Shown: one piece after another, positions 58,337 to 64,000 of the stretch
Position numbering within the stretch: position 1 is the stretch's first letter
How the letters are laid out: each line of letters starts with the position of its first letter
Assembly (NCBI GenBank): GCA_020809705.1
Contig: CP085832.1
Coordinates: forward strand, 496,001 to 560,000
DNA length: 64,000 nucleotides
Reading direction: 5' to 3'
Source: Calonectria ilicicola
Lineage: Eukaryota; Ascomycota; Sordariomycetes; Hypocreales; Nectriaceae
Notes under the pieces: generated by a model
The model's input: the letters and a program-made list of their open reading frames with translations, nothing else
Databases searched by the model: none
What the model was told of the DNA's origin: nothing
Translations under genes and position numbers: made by a program

Positions 58337-58533
58337 TAGATAGATCAGACCCTACTATAAGGAAGGGAATTAATCAGCTTTTAATATAACTTGGTTACCT
58401 TAATTATAATTGATTATTATTTAATATAATACTTTTATTACTTTATTTATTATAATATACCTAATTATCCTATTAATAATAAACCCTTTATTTTAATTAA
58501 TTTATTAAATTAAAAATTAATTAAATTATTATA
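58337..58533 (+). repeat. 5' LTR of right retrotransposon copy
   Basis: About 197 bp beginning TAGATAGATCAGACC; inverted match to 57,943-58,139 along its length. Confidence 0.75.
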
Positions 58534-61500
58534 TATTAAAAGCTTTTATTTAATTAATTATTTATATTAATAATTAAATAATAATAATATTTAAAAAGAA
58601 CCTTATTACTATTACTTCTCCTAATAATACTAAATTAATTATAGAATTATAGTAGGTTAAGAAGAAACTTATAAATATATAAATATAATTTAAAGTAAAA
58701 AAAGCTAGAATTACTATAATTAAAGGAAATAAGGGTAAAGATATTAATGAAATTCTAAGATCTTTGGTTCTAGAGCCCTTTCTAAGAAAGGCTACTAATA
58801 TAGTCCCCTTTCTTACCTAAATAAAGGGATACTTCTACTTTTTCCTAATATAACTTATAACCCCTAAAGCCTAGGTACTATATATTAAAACCCTTCTTTA
58901 AGGGGATGTAGGAGTATAATTTAAATCTATTATAAGAGATTATTTGGAAAATGAGAATAATATTAATTAAAATGAAGAGATCTAAGAGATCTTTAAAGAC
59001 TAGAAATATTTTAAAATTACTATTAAAGATAATTTTGATATAATTGATATAGAATAATAAGCTATAAATTAATTATATAAATTTAAATAAATAAAATCTT
59101 ATAATTAATATTTAGCTAAATTTAAAAGAATTATAATATAAATAATCTAAAATAATAATATACTAATAGAACTTTATTATAAAGGCTTAAAAAGTAAAGT
59201 TAAAAATAAAATCTATAAAGAAGACTAGCTAAAAAAACTCTTAAAATATATTAAAAGTACTATTAAGATTAACAAAAGATAATTTAATTAATATAAAAAA
59301 TATACCTAAGATAATAAAAACCTATATATCCTAAATAAAGAAAAAACCTAGAATAAGTAATAAAGCACTATATATAGTACTTATTTAGGACTAATAGAAC
59401 TTAATACTACCTAAGGATATAATAAAAGTAAGATTATTTACTTTAATTATAGAAAGAAAGAATATAAATCCTTTAAATATCACTCTCTAAAAATAGAAAA
59501 TTAATTCAAACCTATACTAGAAGAATAGAAATAACTTAATACTATAAAAACTTAATAAACCTTAGTACTAGAAGGAAAAGAGGATATTATAGGAAAAGTT
59601 ATTCTTATTATTATTAAGAAATATAAACTAACTACCATAGTTAAGCAATATATAGAAAACTATAAGTTATATAAGGTAAAACTTATTTTATAATAAGAAA
59701 TTAATAAGATTATTTAAAAAGTATAATTAACTTGGTAAAAAGGCTAATTCTGCCTTCCCTATAAATAGTTAGAATAAACTAAGAAGATAGGAATCCCTAC
59801 ATCTATTCTAGATATATATACTAATAAAGCACTAGTATAATAGAATACTTATACTTATAATAAAAATAAAAATAGAAAATAGATAATTAGTATTAAAAGA
59901 ATGGCTTAATAAATTAGGGAATCCTTATAGAATAGAGATAAAGTCTTTCTACTTATATAAAGTAAATAATAATTAGGAAACTATAACCCCTAATTTATCT
60001 AATATAAAAAGAATAATCTTAAATTAAATATAATATATAAAAAATATAAAAATATCTTATAAATAAACTACTATAATTATAATTACCTTTAATATATAGA
60101 ATAAAAATAATATATAATATACTTTTTTATTAAGGTAGAAGATGTAATTATTTATTATACCTATAGGAGATACTTCAACTAATATAAAGTAATAGGAAGA
60201 AACCCCTATTACTAGTTTACTATATTAGAACTAAGTAAGCCTAAGTTCTCTAATTATAATAAACTACTTTAGAACAAATATTAAGATCCTAAATATAATA
60301 TCTATATAATAGATAAAGTAATGGCCTAATACTAAATAAAACTAAAAAATAAATAAAGCCCCCTATAAAAGAGCAATAGGAGTAGCTAGAGCAATAACCC
60401 CTAAAGTTACTAAAAGAACTTCTTAAAAAGCTTTATATTTTATAATTAAAAAGTAATCTTAATAATAATTAGAAATAAAAGTAAGGATTAGAAGGAAGTA
60501 ATATAATATTATAGTAAATAGTAAAGCTAAGTAAAATTATATAAATCCTTAAATAATTAATAATCTTTAATTACTATAAATAATAAAAATTAACCTATAT
60601 AAAATTATTAATATAAAAGGAACCTCTTTTAATTATAATAATAATATTATAAATAAAAAGATTAATTATTTAAAAATCTTTATTAAAAGAAAAATTAAGA
60701 AATAATCTTTAATATTATTAATATTAGATAGTATGATTTAGTTTTAGGGTATCTATAGTTATACTAATATAATCCTAATATCTACTAGTATACTAGCCAG
60801 GTATAAATACCTAAGGAGTATAATATAATTAATAATATTTTTATAAAATATAATAAAAGATCTTAAATTTCTAGCTTTAATTAAGTAAAAGATATAAATA
60901 AAGAAGAATCTTTATTATTTAAAGAAATAAAATATAAATATAAGAATAATTAAAAAAGGAAAAAATAATAAATAATTATTTACCTTAAAATATAATTTTA
61001 ATAAATTAATAAAAACCTTAAAGAAATAAAAATTAAAATAAAAATAAATAAATTATATAATATACCTTTATAATATTAAATTTATAAAAAGCTCTTTATA
61101 GAAGAACTAGATATTAGATTACTTAAGTTTAGCTAGTAAGATTATAAAATTATCCTTAAAGATAGATCTAATATCTAATTTTACCCTATTTATAATCTCA
61201 ACTAAATCAAGCTTAATACCTTAAAAGAATATATTTAAAATATACTTAAAAAAGGATATATTTATATTTTAAACTTTAAAGCTAATTACCTTATTATATT
61301 TATACCTAAGAAAAATAAGAAGCTATACCTTATTATAGATTACTAATAGCTTAATAATATTACTATTAAAAATTACACTCTACTATTATTAATTAATAAA
61401 ATAAAAAATTACCTTTATAAAGTTAATATCTTTATTATACTAGATCTTAAAGGAATATATAATCTTATTTATATTAAAGAAAGATATAAATAAAAAACTA

Positions 61501-64000
61501 CTTTCTAAATAAAGTTTAAATTATTTAAATATCTAGTTATATCTTTTGGACTTATAAACATACTAACATCATTCCAACAAATAATAACCAATATATTATA
61601 AGAATACTTAAATATCTTTATTATCTATTACCTAGATAATATCCTTATTTTCTTTAAAAATAAAGAAGAATATAAAGAACATATTTATAAGGTCTTAAAA
61701 GCCCTCTAAGATACCAAACTTCTAATTAAATTAAAAAAAGCAAATTCTATATTTAAGAAGTAGAATTTCTAGGATATATTATTAGCTTTAATAAAATTTA
61801 TATAGATTTAAAGAAAGTTACTATAATAAAGGATTAGAAGGAATCTATTAATATAAAGGAAGTATAAGCTTTTCTTGGATTTATTAATTATTATTAAAGA
61901 TTTATTAAAGGATTTAGTAAAATTGCTTTAGGTATAATAGAATTAATTAAAAAAGAAATTACCTTTTAATAAGGAAATAAAATATAACAATTATTTAAAG
62001 TTATAAAAAATATTATTTTAGAAGAACCTATCCTTATAATATTCAACCTTAATAAGCCTATAAAGCTAGAAACCAATATATCGGACTTCGCTCTAAAGGC
62101 CTAGATCAGATAATAAGATAAATAAGGAAACCTATATTCTATAGTATTCTACTTATATAAGTTATATAGCCCTAAGCTAAACTACTTTATTTATAATAAA
62201 GAATTCCTTATTATTATTAATACTTTTAAAAAATTTTAATAATATCTTTTAAAAAGTAATTATAAAATTATAATATATATTAATTATAAAAATATTACTT
62301 ACTTTATAATTATTTAAAAATTTAATAAAAGATAATTATAATATATAAAATATTTATCTAAATTTAATTATTAAATTATTTATATTAAAAAAACTAAGAA
62401 TAATTATACTAATATAATTAGCTACCAACCTAACTATAATATAAAAAAACCAAAAACACAGAAAAAACTATTAATCTATAATACTAATAGAGGATTAGAA
62501 TAAGCCCTAATTAGTAAAATAATAATAGAAATAAAGAGAGTAATCGCTATTATAAGAATAGGAGGATTGCCATATGTAACTAGAACCACTACTATAGAAA
62601 TACTAATATAATAAGTAAAATAAGGTAATCTACTATTAAAGAAAATTAAAGAATATAATCTAATACTTTTAAAAGAAGAAAAAATAGATTACTTATAAAT
62701 GCTAGAGGAATACTAAATGAAGTTAATAAAGGATATTTATAAATATCCCTTATATAATTATAAAGGCATTAATAAAACCCTTAAATAAGTTAAATAGATA
62801 TTTTCCTTTAGTAAGATAAAAAAGAAAGTTAAATAAATATATAAGAAATATAGCCTATATTAATACTTTAAAAAACTAAGATATAAACTATATAGATTAT
62901 TATAACCATCCCCTATTATATAATAATTATAAAACTTAATTATAATAGACTTTATTATTAACCTCTTTTTATTAATAGACCTTATTATAGAAGTATATTA
63001 TAATAGTATTTTTATTATTATTAATTACTTTATAAAAGTAGTATATTACCTTCCTTATAATAAAATAATAAAAAAGAAATAATTTGCTTACCTTTTCTTC
63101 CAATATATAATTATTATATATAGATTACTAATTGAAATCATTTTAAATAGAGAATAACCATTTACATCTAAATTTTAGCAAAGCCTAATATCCCTTATAA
63201 GGCTAAACTATAAGCTAAGCATAGCTTTCCACCTTTAAACAAATAGGCAAACTGAACACTAAAACCAGGAAATCAAGTAATATTTATAATACTATATTAA
63301 TTACAAGTAAACCAATTAAATAAAAAAATTACTTATTATATAACTAATACATAATACATCCTATAATTATAATATTAAAACAATACTAGTAAAAACTAAC
63401 TTTAATTTTATATTAAATACTTACTGAGCCCTCTTAGAAGGCATAATTTAAGCAAAAGCTATAATTAAGTTAAATAATCTAAGAAAATTATATAAAAAAA
63501 TAAAAATAAAACTTAAGTTTATTTATAATATAATAAAAAGATATTATAACCTAAAAAGGCTAAAGGGATTATCCTTCTTAGAAGAAGATATAGTCTACCT
63601 AGCAACAAAAAATCTTATAATAAAAAGATAAAATAAAAAAATCAACTTTATATAAATTAAATCATACCTAATTAAAAAAAATATCAGAAAATAACTATAA
63701 ACTTGACCTCCTAGACAACATTAAAGTTCACTCTATCTTCTATATTTCACTATTAGAACCTAGTAATAATATCTAAATTAATATAAAACCTAACTACAAA
63801 TTATAAATAAAAAACCTAGAAGACTAATAGAAAGTTAAAAAAATCCTATAAAGAAAAAAAAATAAAAAATTCAAAATTAAATAAAAAGACTATAAAGAAA
63901 TAACCTAGGAACCTACTAAATACCTTATATATTACTTAAAAATACTAAAAGTATTTCTCCAAAATCAATATAAAGGAAATCAAGTAAACCACTTTAATTA
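58337..64000 (+). mobile_element. RIP-degraded Ty3/gypsy-type LTR retrotransposon, right copy (3' end beyond window)
   Basis: Plus-strand copy of the element at 45,654-58,139. Order: 5' LTR 58,337-58,533; gag remnant about 58,900-59,500, with a zinc-knuckle-like stretch at 59,435-59,480 whose cysteines are mutated; reverse transcriptase about 61,250-61,760 (YLDNILIFF at about 61,626-61,655); RNase H about 62,020-62,320 (KLETNISDFAL); integrase C-terminal region about 63,170-63,450; chromodomain-like tail about 63,820-63,960 (EPTKYLIYYLKILK). Stops occur throughout, mostly where TGG, CAA or CAG would become TAG/TAA. No 3' LTR is reached. Confidence 0.82.

Larger units (their letters stand above)
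52407..64000. repeat. Large inverted repeat made by the two retrotransposon copies
   Basis: The arm 58,139 down to about 52,480 pairs with 58,337 up to the window end, about 5.6 kb each, with the reverse-transcriptase boxes placed almost symmetrically (about 3.4 kb on either side of 58,238). Arms differ by many transitions. Confidence 0.75.

Noticed and set aside
58161..58343. 60-codon open frame in the spacer
   Set aside because: Biased low-complexity composition, no family, and it is open mainly because the island lacks T on this strand.

Overview
The window comes from a filamentous ascomycete (Pezizomycotina, probably Sordariomycetes). Genes carry short GT-AG introns of 44-78 bp with CTAAC/CTGAC-like branch sites. 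The families present are typical of this group: fungal rhodopsin-domain/PTH11-like receptors, one with a CFEM domain, a C2H2 plus fungal-specific transcription factor, and a CorA-like membrane protein. The last 20 kb is extremely AT-rich and has the hallmarks of repeat-induced point mutation (RIP). No species can be named from the sequence. I found no convincing tRNA, rRNA or CRISPR array.

Layout. (1) 1-9.8 kb: three related minus-strand genes with an FHA-like domain and a kinase fold. The first two have lost the catalytic aspartates (pseudokinases); the third keeps HRD, DFG and APE and has an RG-rich tail. (2) 10.4-12.5 kb: a large uncharacterised protein with a duplicated N-terminal module and a repetitive charged tail. 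(3) 13.4-16.9 kb: a divergent sulfide-oxidation pair, sulfide:quinone oxidoreductase and persulfide-dioxygenase-like hydrolase, sharing one intergenic region. (4) 18.3-35 kb: accessory metabolism, with a secreted CrtC/kievitone-hydratase-like protein, a secreted alpha-L-rhamnosidase-like enzyme (GH78 type), a D-serine dehydratase-like PLP enzyme, a CorA-like membrane protein, a Gfo/Idh/MocA oxidoreductase, a short-chain dehydrogenase and a zinc-finger transcription factor. (5) 36.4-43.1 kb: two seven-helix receptor-like proteins (one CFEM) and a carotenoid/stilbene-cleavage oxygenase, with short GGAGG-type tandem repeats on both sides.

(6) 44.15-64 kb: composition drops abruptly into an AT-rich block with almost no open frames. 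It holds two copies of one RIP-degraded Ty3/gypsy-type LTR retrotransposon, head to head around a spacer of about 195 bp (58,140-58,336). The left copy is split by a younger LTR element (46,612-52,401) that keeps matching 215-bp LTRs and a perfect 5-bp target duplication. The right copy runs off the window.

Functional links: the sulfide pair forms a coherent mitochondrial H2S-disposal module. The hydratase-like, rhamnosidase-like and stilbene-oxygenase-like genes are compatible with handling plant phenolics, but that link is inference. Gene models were built by hand from splice signals and frame continuity, and all multi-exon models given with exon coordinates close in frame.
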